The notes: generated by a model from the sequence alone, not told the origin. Shown: positions 11,463-22,652, counted from the stretch's first letter. The stretch is 64,000 nucleotides of DNA from Terebella lapidaria (GCA_949152475.1 OX424566.1:15709177-15773176); one strand, 5' to 3'. Numbers and translations are program-made.

Positions 11463-14419
11463 ATGAACATGATGAACGACAGAAGTTTCAACAAAACTTT
11501 GAGTTTGGTCGTCATACTTCTCTGTATTACATCAGGACACTGCAGAAAATCTACTTCACAGGTAAAAAAATAATTGAGTGTTTCTGTATATCGTATATAC
11601 TCAAGAATTATTCCGTCTATGAAGCTGGTCATCTTTTATATACCTGTTTTCATTTGCATGCACTTGGACAAATCAGAAGAGCCATGGGACGGATCAAGGC
11701 GTTGATTCACAAAAAGGTTATTAATTTTTCGAATTTGAGAAGTATATTTTCAAGTAAATACAATATTGATGAAATGGTCTCTTGCAGACGGAACACTTAG
11801 AGCGTTATTGCTTGTAACGTCTTTTCCTCTAGAACAAGCATGCTCCAGTTTTCCGTGTGTGAACGGAGGTACTTGTGTGGAGACGGGTCCTGACTCGTAC
11901 AAGTGCAGCTGTGCGCCATACTATGTTGGCGAGAAATGCCTCACTGGTGAGATTCATCATGTATGGTGTACACTCTAGAGAGAAGGTTCATCTTGACGAT
12001 GTTTTGATGTTAGTCTACCCCTATGCAGGAAGATATAGGTACACGAATATATGTTTCAAAGGTTTGTATATGTGTTCAAGTAAGTGATATTTCCAGAGCC
12101 ATTGACGAATGTCGCTCTCAGTGACTGTGGTGCAGACTGTGCTGCCTCCAGTAACCGTACCCCTGAGGAGACTTGCTACTCCAGTATATCAGGGACTTCT
12201 GTACTTGAGGATCCTGTGTGGGCTAGCGACTATGAACGTGTGGGAGCTTGGATGAAGATCATATTCACCGATTTCTTCAGGATTCACAATCTTGTATTGT
12301 ATGACCGCGCAAACCACAATAAGTCGTCTTCCATTCTCACACTGGAGACAAGCGATCTCAAAACCACTGAGGTTTGTATCAATAGACACTATTTAGCCTT
12401 GTGTCCCTTGATTATATGCAGGTATATGTTCCATTGAAAGTGATTTATATATAAAACATGAGGAGGAGTCAAACTGTTTGGTCACTGATGACATTATAAT
12501 GTTTTTTTGTAAAAATTCTATCACAGGCATTGTTTTGATTGTAAAACTTATTCATGTTTCTTCTTCCCATTTTTGATAATCAAACAAATCTCAGTACAAC
12601 TAGACTATTCGATTCATACTAGTCATATATTGAATACATTGTTGGAGATAATTCACATGTACATAATGTAGTATTATGGATCTATAAGTACTGCGGCAAA
12701 TCAAGCGAATTTTGTTCCGGGCAGGTGAATCTGATGTGCCTCGGTACGGACACTCACGATGACAAATTCTTGCAGCAGTTTGACTTGATTCCCACTGTCT
12801 CCAATTACCTGAATATTGAAGTCACCGATGTTTGTAATCCAGCTGCTGATGATTTTGTGGGCTTCCGGGGTGTCATGGTCTATGGCAACGACGGTAGAAT
12901 GTTTGACATCATTACATCATGAATTCTTCTAACGTGATTTAAATATGTACTAAAATGGATTCGTTCAATTACATTTCACTTCACTGATTAATCACTAATC
13001 AATCAACCTACCAATTCATAGCATTACCAACATTGCTTGAGGAAAAAACAAAAACGATTATACAATCAATTCAAACTATACCATGTGTGAGATGTGTTAA
13101 GCTAGAAAATTCGTTCATTACAATTCAGTAAAGTCCACCGACCCTTATCAGATTGACCTACTTCTCCCACTGCTAGTGCCACTGATAAACGCTGCCTTGG
13201 CCCTCGGAGTTTGGTGCTCGGCTTCCAGTGCCTACCATACCGAGGACTTCGGCTGCCACAACGCTATAGACGGCGTGGAGGCGCCCGGACTCGGGAACGA
13301 GTGGGCCTCGGATGGGGAAGGCGCCGGGGCCTGGATCCAAGTCAACCTGAACCGGACCAGGACCGTCATGGCTGTCGGCTTCCTGCAGAGATGCAGCCAG
13401 GCAACACAGAACAACTTTCTCATGCTGGAGTTCAGTGACACCAGCACACAGGAGGTAACCAAGTCATGGATACTAGTATTAAGTATCAGCGAGGCATCGA
13501 TGATATGCAATGATAACTAATACGTCGAGTTGTCGTCGACTAACAAACATATCCCCAATTGTTTATCGATTACGGAGCCGCTGAAAGGACATGGAAGAAA
13601 TATTTTTTGACATATGGTTATTGCGTTCCCTCGCAATATTATCGCGTTCCCTCACAATCCGGATCGCGTTCCCTCGCATTCTGGATCGTGTTCCATCGCA
13701 TTGTGCTGACGCCAATGACTTCTGAGAAGATCGCAAGGGAACGCGATCTGAAATGCAAAAGAACGCATTAAGATCGCGAGGGAACGCAATAATATTGCGA
13801 GGGAACGCAATATTATTGCGAGGGAACGATTATTGCGAGGGAACGCAATAATATTGCGAGGGAACGCAATAACAATGTGCTAAAAATATTTTTTCCATGT
13901 CCTCTCAGAGGCTCCGTAATCATTGGATGGAACTAGTAAACTTGTTAGATTGATACACTTTGGGGTTAACTATAATACTACCCTCTTAAGCAAGTAACCG
14001 CAAAGAAACCGCACGAACTTGCTTGAAAGTTCATGAACAAACGAATACCAAATCATGTGTTCTAAACAAACAAAGGAGTTCTCTGGTGTCTACACGTATG
14101 ATGTATTTGATGTGGAATATTGGAACATAACTTTGAATCTAGATTGAACTGGAGTGTTTCTCTGGACTGGATCCCATGGACTGTGAGGGTCAGTACTGGC
14201 AGCAGTTTGACCTTGACCCTTACGTGTTGACATCATATGTCAAGGTCACCATCACGGCCACATGCTCAGTGGAGAACAACGGCTTTAGGGAGATCCGTGT
14301 CTTCAGTCTCAGAGGTGAATTGTGAATGTCAATGTCATGTATAGTATCTTACGGTTGATAATTAGTGCTGATAATACATGTTCGAAACTCTCCTTTTTGC
14401 AGAGGATGGAAATTACTGA
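11463..14419 (+). CDS. Gene B: secreted EGF plus two discoidin-like domain protein
   Basis: Eight coding exons: 11463-11561, 11677-11716, 11833-11946, 12097-12371, 12725-12893, 13177-13454, 14143-14314 and 14403-14419. They total 1164 nt (387 residues) with consistent phases and GT-AG borders. The protein has a signal peptide (hydrophobic core LSLVVILLCITSG), a short linker, a six-cysteine EGF module (CSSFPCVNGGTC onward) and two discoidin-like modules with the same GAW-strand as gene A. It ends in EDGNY followed by TGA. EGF, first discoidin, third discoidin and last exons have exactly the lengths seen in gene A. Intron 6 carries an inverted-repeat element at 13568-13921. The start codon was chosen because it yields the signal peptide just downstream of a TATA/initiator pair; a second ATG lies two codons later. 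Function is probably extracellular binding; partner unknown. Confidence 0.87.
13568..13921. mobile_element. Small inverted-repeat element in intron 6 of gene B
   Basis: The ends are inverted copies (GATTACGGAGCC at the left, GGCTCCGTAATC at the right), followed inward by AAAGGACATGG and ATATTTTTT words on both sides. The interior holds several copies of GCGAGGGAACGCAATAATATT-like units (about 21 bp) on the right and their reverse complements on the left. There is no coding capacity. If the ends start at CGGAGCC, the duplication would be TA. It is a MITE-type element. Confidence 0.7.
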
Positions 14420-14508
14420 AACATCAGGTTTTGATGCTCTGATCGCTTATGGTGCCGAGGGAAAATTTCAACAAAACGATGATGCCATCACTTTGAAAAT
14501 AATGCGAA

Positions 14509-14514
14509 AATAAA
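14509..14514 (+). promoter_or_regulatory. Poly(A) signal of gene B
   Basis: AATAAA lies 90 bases after the gene B stop codon and is the first canonical hexamer downstream. Confidence 0.6.
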
Positions 14515-14689
14515 ATAACTATAAAAATACCTCTCTCCAAATGTTTGAAGTATTTTAGTGCAAAATTTCACAACAATTCGATTTTAAGCTTTCAAGATCT
14601 TTGCGACGGACAACAGCCACAACACCATGCCAATAGGTTATCAGACCAAAGGTCTGGTAACCTATAAGAACAAAGAATCATAATTTTTC

Positions 14690-15170
14690 TTGTTTTGACA
14701 ATCAATTTCTTTGTTGATTTCATTGTTGTATTGACAATCACAAGCATACACATATATTTCGAATCATTTCCGCCCTGGCAACCAAAATTGAACAAAATTG
14801 AATGCTGATTGACTGATAAATTTTTGTCTCGACAATCGAAAGCATACAATCATATCTCGATTCATTCTTGTTTTAACAATCAAAAACATACAATCATATC
14901 TTGATCGTGGTGACCCTAACACACTGAGTGACTTTTGCTTCAACGTTATATGGAGTGAAAACAGACAAAAAAGTCTGGTGCTAAGAAGATCCCAGCGAAT
15001 TGTATCTTGAAAAGGGAAAATAAACGTGTTAGTACGAGACTGTGTCACCCGGGCATTGCAAATGGTGTATATCTCATCAAAATCAAATTTGAATCTGTCC
15101 ATCCTGATCAGTACATCAGTCCACCAGACACCTTCCACATGTTTACTCCTCAGCAGGTGTCAACTGAATG
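14690..15170 (-). repeat. Interspersed repeat family R1, copy 2
   Basis: This block is homologous to 655-1130 and contains the tandem ACAATCAAAAACATACAATC-type units and the minus-strand MEGVWW...FDEIY reading. It continues directly into a reversed, diverged R2 repeat at 15168-15302, as copy 1 also does. Confidence 0.5.
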
Positions 15171-15302
15171 ACACTATCAACCCCAAATACAGCCAGATTT
15201 TGATGATGCCAACAGTGAACATGAAATGCAATTTTTTGCAATGGAAACGAAACCCGACCGATTTATGTATCGAAAGACACACTGGCGTCATCAGGAACAG
15301 AT
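15168..15302 (-). repeat. R2 repeat, diverged reverse copy
   Basis: The reverse complement shows the ACACTGGCGTCATCAGG core and the CAGATTTTGATGATGCCAA block of the R2 family, with many substitutions elsewhere. Confidence 0.55.
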
Positions 15303-15369
15303 ATTTGGGATATATAGATGTTTCTAGTGTACATCTGATAAGAGTTGGTGTACATCCAGACAATATGCA

Positions 15370-15845
15370 TGCATTGGGCCAACGTCTAACCAACCTCTGT
15401 GCTATGTTGGTTCAACGTCATCATCTGACGCTGAGCCCATGTCTAACTCTTCAAAATCAAGGGCCCAATGTTGACCTTGGAAACCAAGACCCAACGTTGG
15501 ACCAACGCTCAACCAATGCGTATGTGTTATGTTGGTCCAACGTCATCAACTGACATTGATCCCACGTTTGCTCATCGGCCCTATGTTGGCTAAAAAATGT
15601 GTGCAATTATTATACCTCAAGAAATGATCACGCATTTCATCCGTGAATAAAGACAAACTTCCAACAAATTGTGGATTCACTGCTGATTTTCCATTCTGAC
15701 CCAACGTTTGACCAACTTCAAAGAAAGCCACAGTGCCACACTCAGATAACAACAAGGTGACGTCTTACCAACTTTGGGCCACGTACTTCTGCCGACGTTG
15801 GATCAAGCTTATTTGACTAACGCTTGTTGGGCCAATCGTCGCTAA
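15370..15845. repeat. Degenerate CCAACGTTGG-rich repeat block
   Basis: Words of the form CCAACGTTGG, GTTGGACCAACG and GTTGGTCCAACGTC recur irregularly on both strands. The block is locally self-complementary and non-coding. It looks like a degenerate tandem or palindromic repeat; no element boundary could be set. Confidence 0.5.
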
Positions 15846-16660
15846 ATTACAATTGGCCGCCATGTTGGATTTGATACTCTGATAATTAGTAATTTTCATA
15901 ATTGATGAGGGGCACTTGTTTTGTCACACATTTGTGTATGATAGTAACCTATCCATAGCGTTCATCATAATTTGGCCGAATACACTCGTGTATATTTCCA
16001 TGTTTTGTGTATTAAATTAAGTTAGCAGACGTATGTATAACAACTTGCACCCATCACATGCATTTCCTTGTAAAGCGCCAAAGAATGCATTCTGCAGTTT
16101 TGAGCGCTATACTAAGTCACATAAACTAAAACTTAAACTTGCATCTTGCCTGACTTATCATTATCGTGTGCATTACTTATTGAAACAAGAGTAAATAGAC
16201 CCTAGATTTAATATAGATAATATAAACATAATATCTAAGGTAAAGAGCTGATGATATAACTAAAATATATTGCTCTAGGCATACCTCTGTGGATGTTATT
16301 TAATTTCATTAAACATGTTAAACCGCCTATAGTAGGCGCCTAACCATGATCATCGGCTTAGATATTCAAATTAGCTTTGGCGGCCGCATATAGGCCTACT
16401 ACTGTGCAATATGTATGCTACTGCACGGGCTATAGTCACACAATCAGCCTGCTAGCCTACAGTCGGATCTGGGTTGGTTCCACCAGTATAATCTCATTAC
16501 TTGTGGTTTAGGGCGAGTTAATAACTTGAAAATCCACAATGGAGTGAAAGACAGCACAGGGCATTACACGCTTTTTCAAAATGTTTCATATGTTCTTTTT
16601 TATACCTATTTGCCCGCTGTAGACCAATAGCTTATTTTTTGACAACTCAGTGCCAACAGA
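15846..16660. other. Intergenic stretch
   Basis: AT-rich DNA with short TAGGCCTA-type palindromes and no convincing open frame or repeat boundary. Confidence 0.5.
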
Positions 16661-16662
16661 TA

Positions 16663-17340
16663 CCGGGGTTTTCCGTAATATGGCCCACCCGATTTATGGC
16701 CCGTGGGCCATCTTTTGGGAAAAAAATCCCGAAAGATAGCCTATGGGTGATAACTCGGATTCATTTTAAAAAAAGAATTGGTGATATGATTTTCATCATA
16801 TAACGTATTGTCGATGAAAATGTAAACGGTTCATCGAACATCCAAATATTCCATTAAACATGTGCCAAGTTTTTACATCAAAGAGCTGTCACAGAGGCGT
16901 CAAAATCACAACGGAGTGACCATGGTGGCGTTTAATTCTGTTACACCTACTGGCTTGAAATAACGACGTCAAAATCACAATGTGAGGCGCAACTTGCACT
17001 GCAGAAAGTTTCAAGTAAAACACAGTAGCTATACTATAAACTACAGGTGCAGGCATTACTATATGTACATATAGTATATGTCCATATTCTACACGTTGAG
17101 GCACCGATATACAATTTGTCTCTGTTGGTGGTGTGATTCCTTTCTCTGTTGCCTGATGTATAGGCCTGCATTTCAAAACTAGACATATATCCGTCATATA
17201 TTCAGTATTTTGGCGATGTATTGGTGAAAAAAAGATTTTTCCGAAAGATCGCACATGGGCCATAATTCGGATTTGATTTTTATTTGGTGAGAGGCTATTT
17301 TCCGAAAGATCGCCCAGGGCCATATTACGGAAAATCCCGG
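16663..17340. mobile_element. Inverted-repeat element with TA flanks
   Basis: The left end (CCGGGGTTTTCCGTAATATG) and right end are inverted copies, and TA flanks both sides. A second inverted pair just inside (GGGCCATCTTTTGGG, and CCGAAAGATCGC with CGAAAGAT partners) extends the complementarity. Minus-strand open frames inside show no transposase motif. Length (about 680 bp), TA flanks and lack of coding fit a non-autonomous element of Tc1/mariner-like or similar type. Confidence 0.65.
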
Positions 17341-17342
17341 TA

Positions 17343-18126
17343 TATACGTTATTAATGCAACTGACAATCAATTTCTTTTGCTCAGTGTATTTTCCATGCA
17401 GAAGATGAACACCTGCTATTTTGAACATCAACTTACCACCTAGTGTCGAGGTAAGCTCCAAAACAGGCAGTAACGTATTTGTTCTATGATAAGTAATCTA
17501 ACTATAGTCAACACATGGTCAAGAAGCTGTCCCCTAAAACGCTGTCTGCTTCCTATGTAAGTTTCATTTAATCGGCGGTGTATAACGTTCAGGATCTGCA
17601 TGATTATTAAGTCTTGTAGTCATGTTCAGAACCTACGGAACAATTTTCAGCGAAATTTATTGGCAAGCTGAGAGATATAGCCCAAATAAAACATTCCAGA
17701 ATTCGGCTGATAAGGCATCGATCCTGACTGTTAAACAATCTTAAAGCTGTTGTTGATATGTATGTTCGTAAACATCCACGAATAATGTTGCTTATCAACG
17801 CACCCGACTAACATGTGTAATAAAATTGTGTTTCTCTGCACCTCAATTCCTTGTTCATTATACGTTTCAATATTATTGCCATAATAGTTGATCAATAATA
17901 ATAATTCATCCAAATGAAATTTTCGATAGACTACGGGTATATATTTGGTCATGTTGTGATTCAACGCCACACACAACCTGGAAACAAGAATCCTGTACCC
18001 GATCCTGATTAGTTCACGAGATAGGCATCCAATAGTCCCAGAAATGTCTCCAGAAACCACCCCAAATGCTCTCAGAAAACAACAAAATGCAAAATTTTCT
18101 CGGGGGGCTTACCCCCAGACCCAATT
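17343..18126. other. Intergenic stretch
   Basis: No gene or clear element was seen. Minus-strand frames near 17.6-18.1 kb are short and show no recognisable motif. Confidence 0.5.
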
Positions 18127-18384
18127 TTAAAGGGCCACTGTATGGGATTCGGCTTTTGGGGGATTTCCAAGATTTTTCTCCCGACGCTTCTATTTTTAGA
18201 ACAAAAGGTCAGATTACGTTTTTGACCCAGAATCTGCCGAGCCAATTGTCAGATCAGCCCAGGTCGGCTCGGCAGAGATCCTAGGCCAAAAACGTCATCT
18301 GACGTTTTGTTCTATAAATAGAAGCGTCGGGATAAAAATCATGGTAATCCCCTAAAAGCCGAATCCCATACAGTGGCCCTTTAA
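18127..18384. mobile_element. Hairpin-forming MITE
   Basis: TTAAAGGGCCACTGTATGGG at the left is matched by its reverse complement at the right. The arms continue inward through CGGCTTTTGGGGGAT, CGACGCTTCTATTT and GACGTTTTTG-type words to a GGCTCGGC loop near 18240-18270. Nearly the whole 258 bp can fold back on itself. It has no coding capacity. Confidence 0.7.
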
Positions 18385-18869
18385 TTGTTTGCGCCCAATA
18401 TCTAACTTTCTGGATCCTCCTCTGGAACATGTCAAATGACCATCAACAAATACCGCAGAAATGGTTTTATACCACTCGGCCGATACCACGGTGGCTAGGC
18501 GTTACGCGTTATTCAGGGAGTGCCGCATAAAATCATGAGTATTACGCGTTATTCGTGAGGAAATGGCAGCCTCTGGTTGACCCCTAGCAGGAAATACATA
18601 CAGTTTCGCTAATTTTACCGTTTTGAAATGTTGGATTTGGGTTTGCACGGAACATTACACATATTCATGGTTGTTGTTGAGAGTTTAAATTAAATAAATA
18701 AGCCAGCGTAGCGATACCTTCGGCTGCACAATATCTGTCAATTTTGTTTCGACAGCCAAACATGAGATGATTATCTTAACTCCCGTGTACAGATTATCGA
18801 AATACAATGTGCAGAATTATTGAAAATGACCATGAACGTGATCACCGTGTCAAAATTGAGGTAAACATT

Positions 18870-19701
18870 TGTAACAAAATACATGCAACTGCCGCGCTAA
18901 AAACGTTCGTTAGGAACGGTCACGTGACCTTCAAAGTCCACTTGCGAAGACACCGTTCGCGGAAGAACCGTTCGCGGAAGCACCAGCGGCGGAAGTACCC
19001 TTCGCGGAAGCACGTTCGCGGAAGAGTACGCGGAAGCAGCCTTCGCGGAAGAACCGTTCGCGGACGCAGTCTTCACCACGTGGAGAAGAGTGCGGAAGAT
19101 ACGTTCGCGGACGAAGATGCGCGCGCAGCCACCCTGGCTATATAAGGGAGAGCGGACGGCCGCTCTGAGAGCACTGCAACAGCGACATCGACCGTGGGGA
19201 GATCGTCACCGCCACAGCCAAGGGACTCGACGAACTCCGTGCGGACGACTCCTTCTTCAGGGCCTTAGAGTCAACCGGGATTAGACCGACTACCTGGAGA
19301 AACCATTCGACTAAACGGGACGGGAAACTTCAACGGGAAGGGACAGAGAGACGCCGCCGGCTAAGAACTCTTTTTAGTTGTGCCCTCGTGCACTATTTAT
19401 TTTTGAAATGTGACCATACAGTGCTCCATGTCTGAACTTCATATTTGTACGTCACGTGGGTGACCAGCCATACAATTGTAAGTTGATTTGATGTATATAA
19501 ATCTTCAATCATTTACATCAGAGTTGCTTCTTGCCTAAGTGAAGCCGGTAAGCTACGGAGTGATGATACACCAGCGTTGGGGGACACCAATTTAGTGACA
19601 GCTCTCGAATCACAATGAGCGGGAGTTACATAAAGTCTATACGATCAGAGAAACCAGGTTTTTTGGGCCACACCGAAAACAAGTCATTACCAAACGTCAC
19701 A
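18870..19701 (+). repeat. 5' LTR
   Basis: It starts TGTAACAAAATACATG and ends CGTCACA. It contains a GGTCACGTGACC palindrome (18918-18929), about seven TTCGCGGA words plus degenerate ones between 18955 and 19115, a CCACGTGG box (19076-19083), a TATA box at 19139-19145, and another CACGTG in the U5-like half (19453-19458). U3 is therefore GC-rich and packed with repeated motifs, while the 3' half is AT-rich. Confidence 0.92.
19139..19145 (+). promoter_or_regulatory. LTR TATA box
   Basis: TATATAA within GGCTATATAAGGG lies directly after the TTCGCGGAAG array. Transcription would start near 19170. The same box is present in the 3' LTR at 29091-29097. Confidence 0.75.
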
Positions 19702-19720
19702 ACTTGGCGCACGTGACCAG
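19702..19720 (+). other. Candidate primer binding site
   Basis: Just after the 5' LTR the sequence ACTTGGCGCACGTGACC contains TGG, the complement of a tRNA CCA end, two or three bases from the LTR. I could not name a tRNA whose 3' end pairs with it. Confidence 0.4.
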
Positions 19721-19824
19721 GATCCCCGAGGGTCTACTGCCAGGGAACGAACCTCAGCATCACTCATGTCCGGCGAAAACGACGAAACTGCCCCAGGGAA
19801 GACAGGAGGTGAAGAGGAAGACTC

Positions 19825-21060
19825 TTCGCGGACGGCCTCACTTGCGGACGAGGAAGACGACCGTTCGCGGAAGACGACCGTTCGCGGAAGACGTTCGCGG
19901 AAGACGACCGTTCGCGGAAGACGTTCGCGGACGACAACCGTTCGCGGAAGACGACCTTGGCGGAAGAGGCCGACGACCGTTCGCGGAAGACAACGTTCGC
20001 GGAAGACGACCGTTCGCGGAGAGCAGCTTCACAGCCAGGGGTAGACGGGACGTTTCGACGAGTGAGGAGCAACCAGGGAGGTCGAGACCTTCCATGGGCC
20101 AGTCGACGAGTCAACAGAGACCCCGGAGCCAGACACCCGACAACCGTTTTCTTTTCAGACACGACTCTGGGTGGCAGCACGATCGAGACAGGGAGAGGTC
20201 AACCTACCTTGAGAGCGTTAGGAGGGGCCCCGAGTTCCGACGAGTGCTGGGACCGGAGTACGTCAATCTGGACGGGGAGGACGGCGAAATCTGGACGAGG
20301 AGGGATCGGCTACAGCTACCGGAGCAGAGTCCAAGTGTGGCACCTCCAGAGAATGCAGCATTGAGACGGCTTTGGGACCAGTCCCAGCAGCAGTCTGGTG
20401 CAACAGGGCAGCGGTCTGGTGTGACGAGTCGACAAACGGGAGTGACTGGAGGACGGGTTACTTGGGCTCCGACCCAAGAGAGCAGCTCGAGAGGGAGAGG
20501 ACTTTTCGCGGAAGAGAACATTCGCGGACGAGAGGCATTCTTTGGCGACAGGGACGCTTGCAGCCGGGGATCCTTCGTGGATGAACGGGCTCGTGGGCGA
20601 GGGGGAGTCTTTGGTGACGAGGACGCTTGTGACCGGGGAGGGTCCTTCGCGGACGACCACGTTCGCGGACGAGGACGACTCGCGGAAGAGAGTGTTCGCG
20701 GAAGAGAGGAGTCTTCACCCAGACGGCGGCTCGACGAAAGGAGTGATCCAGGCGACCAATCTTCCTTTCCAGTTTTTCGGAGTAGACGGGGAAGACCATT
20801 CGCGGATGAGCCGGTTCGCGGAAGACTCGCGGAAGATGGCGTTCGCGGACGTGCATCTTTTGTGGAGGGACGTCTCCGAGACATCTTGGCGGACGAGCCC
20901 GTTCGCTGAAGACTCGCGGAAGACGGCGTTCGCGGAAGAGGCCTGTTCGCGGAAGAACTTCTTCGGGGGCTGCTGGCGGAAGAGTCCATTCGCGGAAGGT
21001 TCGCGGAAGACAGTGTTCGCGGAAGGTTCGCGGAAGACAGCGTTCGCGGAAGAGAGAGGT
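19825..21060 (+). repeat. TTCGCGGAAG array in leader and gag
   Basis: About thirty copies of TTCGCGGA(A/C)G are spread over the untranslated leader (about eleven copies at 19825-20030) and the gag N-terminal half (about twenty at 20500-21060), with 13-17 bp units. Spacing is not strictly a multiple of three. The motif has no stop codon in any of six frames, which explains the long spurious frames on both strands here. In gag it is read mainly as V-R-G-R or F-A-E-D. Confidence 0.85.
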
Positions 21061-22291
21061 CTTCACCCAGTCGACAACCGAGACAGCCAGCCTCCTGGAG
21101 AAATCCAGCTTCTATTTCAGTCACCCAGGGAGGCCGGAGACAGCACCCTTTCTCATCATCGGGCGATGAGGGGCCTTCATCTGATGGAGGGACCGACAGC
21201 AGCCATGGTTACCCAGGACGGGGGAGGAGACCACCGAGGCGGGGACTGCCGCTGCACCGACGAAGCCCTAGGCCGAGACGGAGGCAGGAGGACTCGTCGT
21301 CCGAGGACAGCACAGCCTGGAATCAGAACGGCAGAAGGAACCGGAAGATGCTGACCCCTGACAAGTTCGATGGGACTTCCATAGAGTGGCCGGTGTACCG
21401 GGCCCACTTTGACGTCATCGCAGAGGTCAACGGATGGAGCAAGCGGGAACAGGGCGTCTACTTAGCCGGGAGCTTGACAGGAGAGGCGCGACGAATGCTG
21501 ACCAGCCTGAGTCCTGCAGACCGGAGGGACATCGACGTTCTGACCGACAAGCTGACCCTACGATTCGACCCTGACTGTCAGGAGGAGTCCTACAAGGCGA
21601 CCTTGGGACAGAGAACCCGCAGGAAGGCAGAGACACCCCAGCAGTACGGCTATGAGTTGCAGCGACTGGCCGGCCGTGGTTATCCGGATCTGAACTCCGC
21701 AGCTCAGGAGGCTATCGCCTTAGACCACTTCTGGAAGGGCCATCCAGATGGGGACATGGCGCTCATGAGAAGGTGATGGCGCTCATGAGAAAGATGAAGA
21801 CCATGGAGGAGGCCATAGCGTTCGTGACCCAGTACAAATGTGTCAAACCCAAGCCTGGGAAGCCGGTGATGTCCATAGAGTCGGAGGACTCCGAGCCAGC
21901 TCTAGGACGGGTCCTACAGCTATTAAAGAACCAGCAGGGAGGCGAGATTACCACCAGTGGGCAGCAGAGCAACCAGCCGAACGTAGCGGGTCTACCCAGA
22001 CTTCCCTACTTCAAGGGGCTCTTTGAGAGCCAAGACAGGAAGCTGGATCGACTAATCGAGCTGTGTGAGCAGGTGCTATCCATCAAGCCGAGGGCCGCCA
22101 CTGCTGAGAACAAGGGACCAAGCGCTAGGCCGGGACCAGATGACTGTTGGTACTGTGGGAAGCCGGGTCATCGGAAGTACCAGTGTCCAGATCGGCCGCC
22201 TCCTCGGACCAAGGAGGAGCGCTTGAGTCGACTAATCGAGGAGATTGGTGAGCGGAACAGTTTGACAGACGAGGAGTCGGAAAACCAGTAG
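20094..22291 (+). pseudogene. gag: gag, disrupted by a nonsense codon and a frameshift
   Basis: The best start is ATG 20094 in a CCATGG context, giving MGQSTSQQ, which fits an N-myristoylation signal (G2, S6). An R/G-rich repeat region follows. Frame 0 is broken by TGA at 20907-20909, where sister repeats have GGA. After this the same frame stays open through a capsid-like region (KFDGTSIEWPVYRAHF, about 21360 onward). A 20-bp tandem duplication (copies starting 21756 and 21776) then shifts the frame and ends it at 21776. The second part continues in another frame to 22291 and includes a CCHC zinc knuckle (CWYCGKPGHRKYQC) typical of nucleocapsid. Gag packages the RNA; this copy cannot make the full protein without suppression of both lesions. 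Confidence 0.8.
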
Positions 22292-22652
22292 GGCTCATAC
22301 CAGCCCCCAACCGTATGGGCCATTGGCAGGTGTGTGCACGGCTTCACAGGCGAGAAGCTCGACGAAGACGTGAAGAACACATTGCCAGGGGGGAATTCTT
22401 AGTTTCACAGATTTTTAATAGGTTTTTCCGGTGTGTATCCGAAGTAACTTGATGGGCGCAGGAGGAGCTCGAGGATCGAATTCTCGACTATTTGGAGGGC
22501 AAGCCTGTCAACACAGACGGGAGTGCCAATGTACAGCAAACTGATGGAGCCGCGGAGCGTCTAATGACCCGCGGAGACGTCGACGAAATGCAGACCGATG
22601 GAGCCGTGGAGCGTCTGGGGACCCACGGAGACATCAACGAGGTTTCTGCTAG
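22292..22652 (+). other. gag-pol junction
   Basis: After the gag stop (22289-22291) about 360 bases separate it from the open pol frame, which begins after a TAG at 22650-22652. A short AT-rich island (22400-22450) interrupts otherwise GC-rich DNA. A separate 83-residue frame spans 22492-22743 in a third phase. No simple one-base frameshift links gag to pol, so the mechanism of pol expression (splicing, internal start, or damage here) is unclear. Confidence 0.45.

Noticed and set aside
18807..19145. A 112-codon frame across the left edge of the 5' LTR
   Set aside because: It crosses the insertion junction and reads LTR sequence. The same LTR reading is the tail of the third frame at the other end.
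19704..20909. A 401-codon frame starting right after the 5' LTR as an independent gene
   Set aside because: It begins at a TTG inside the primer-site region and is the gag frame plus untranslated leader. The first good in-frame ATG is 20094, and the end is a nonsense change.
20204..21124. Long minus-strand open frames (306 and 202 codons) opposite gag
   Set aside because: They are produced by the TTCGCGGAAG array, which has no stops in any frame, and show only low-complexity S/R/P-rich translations.
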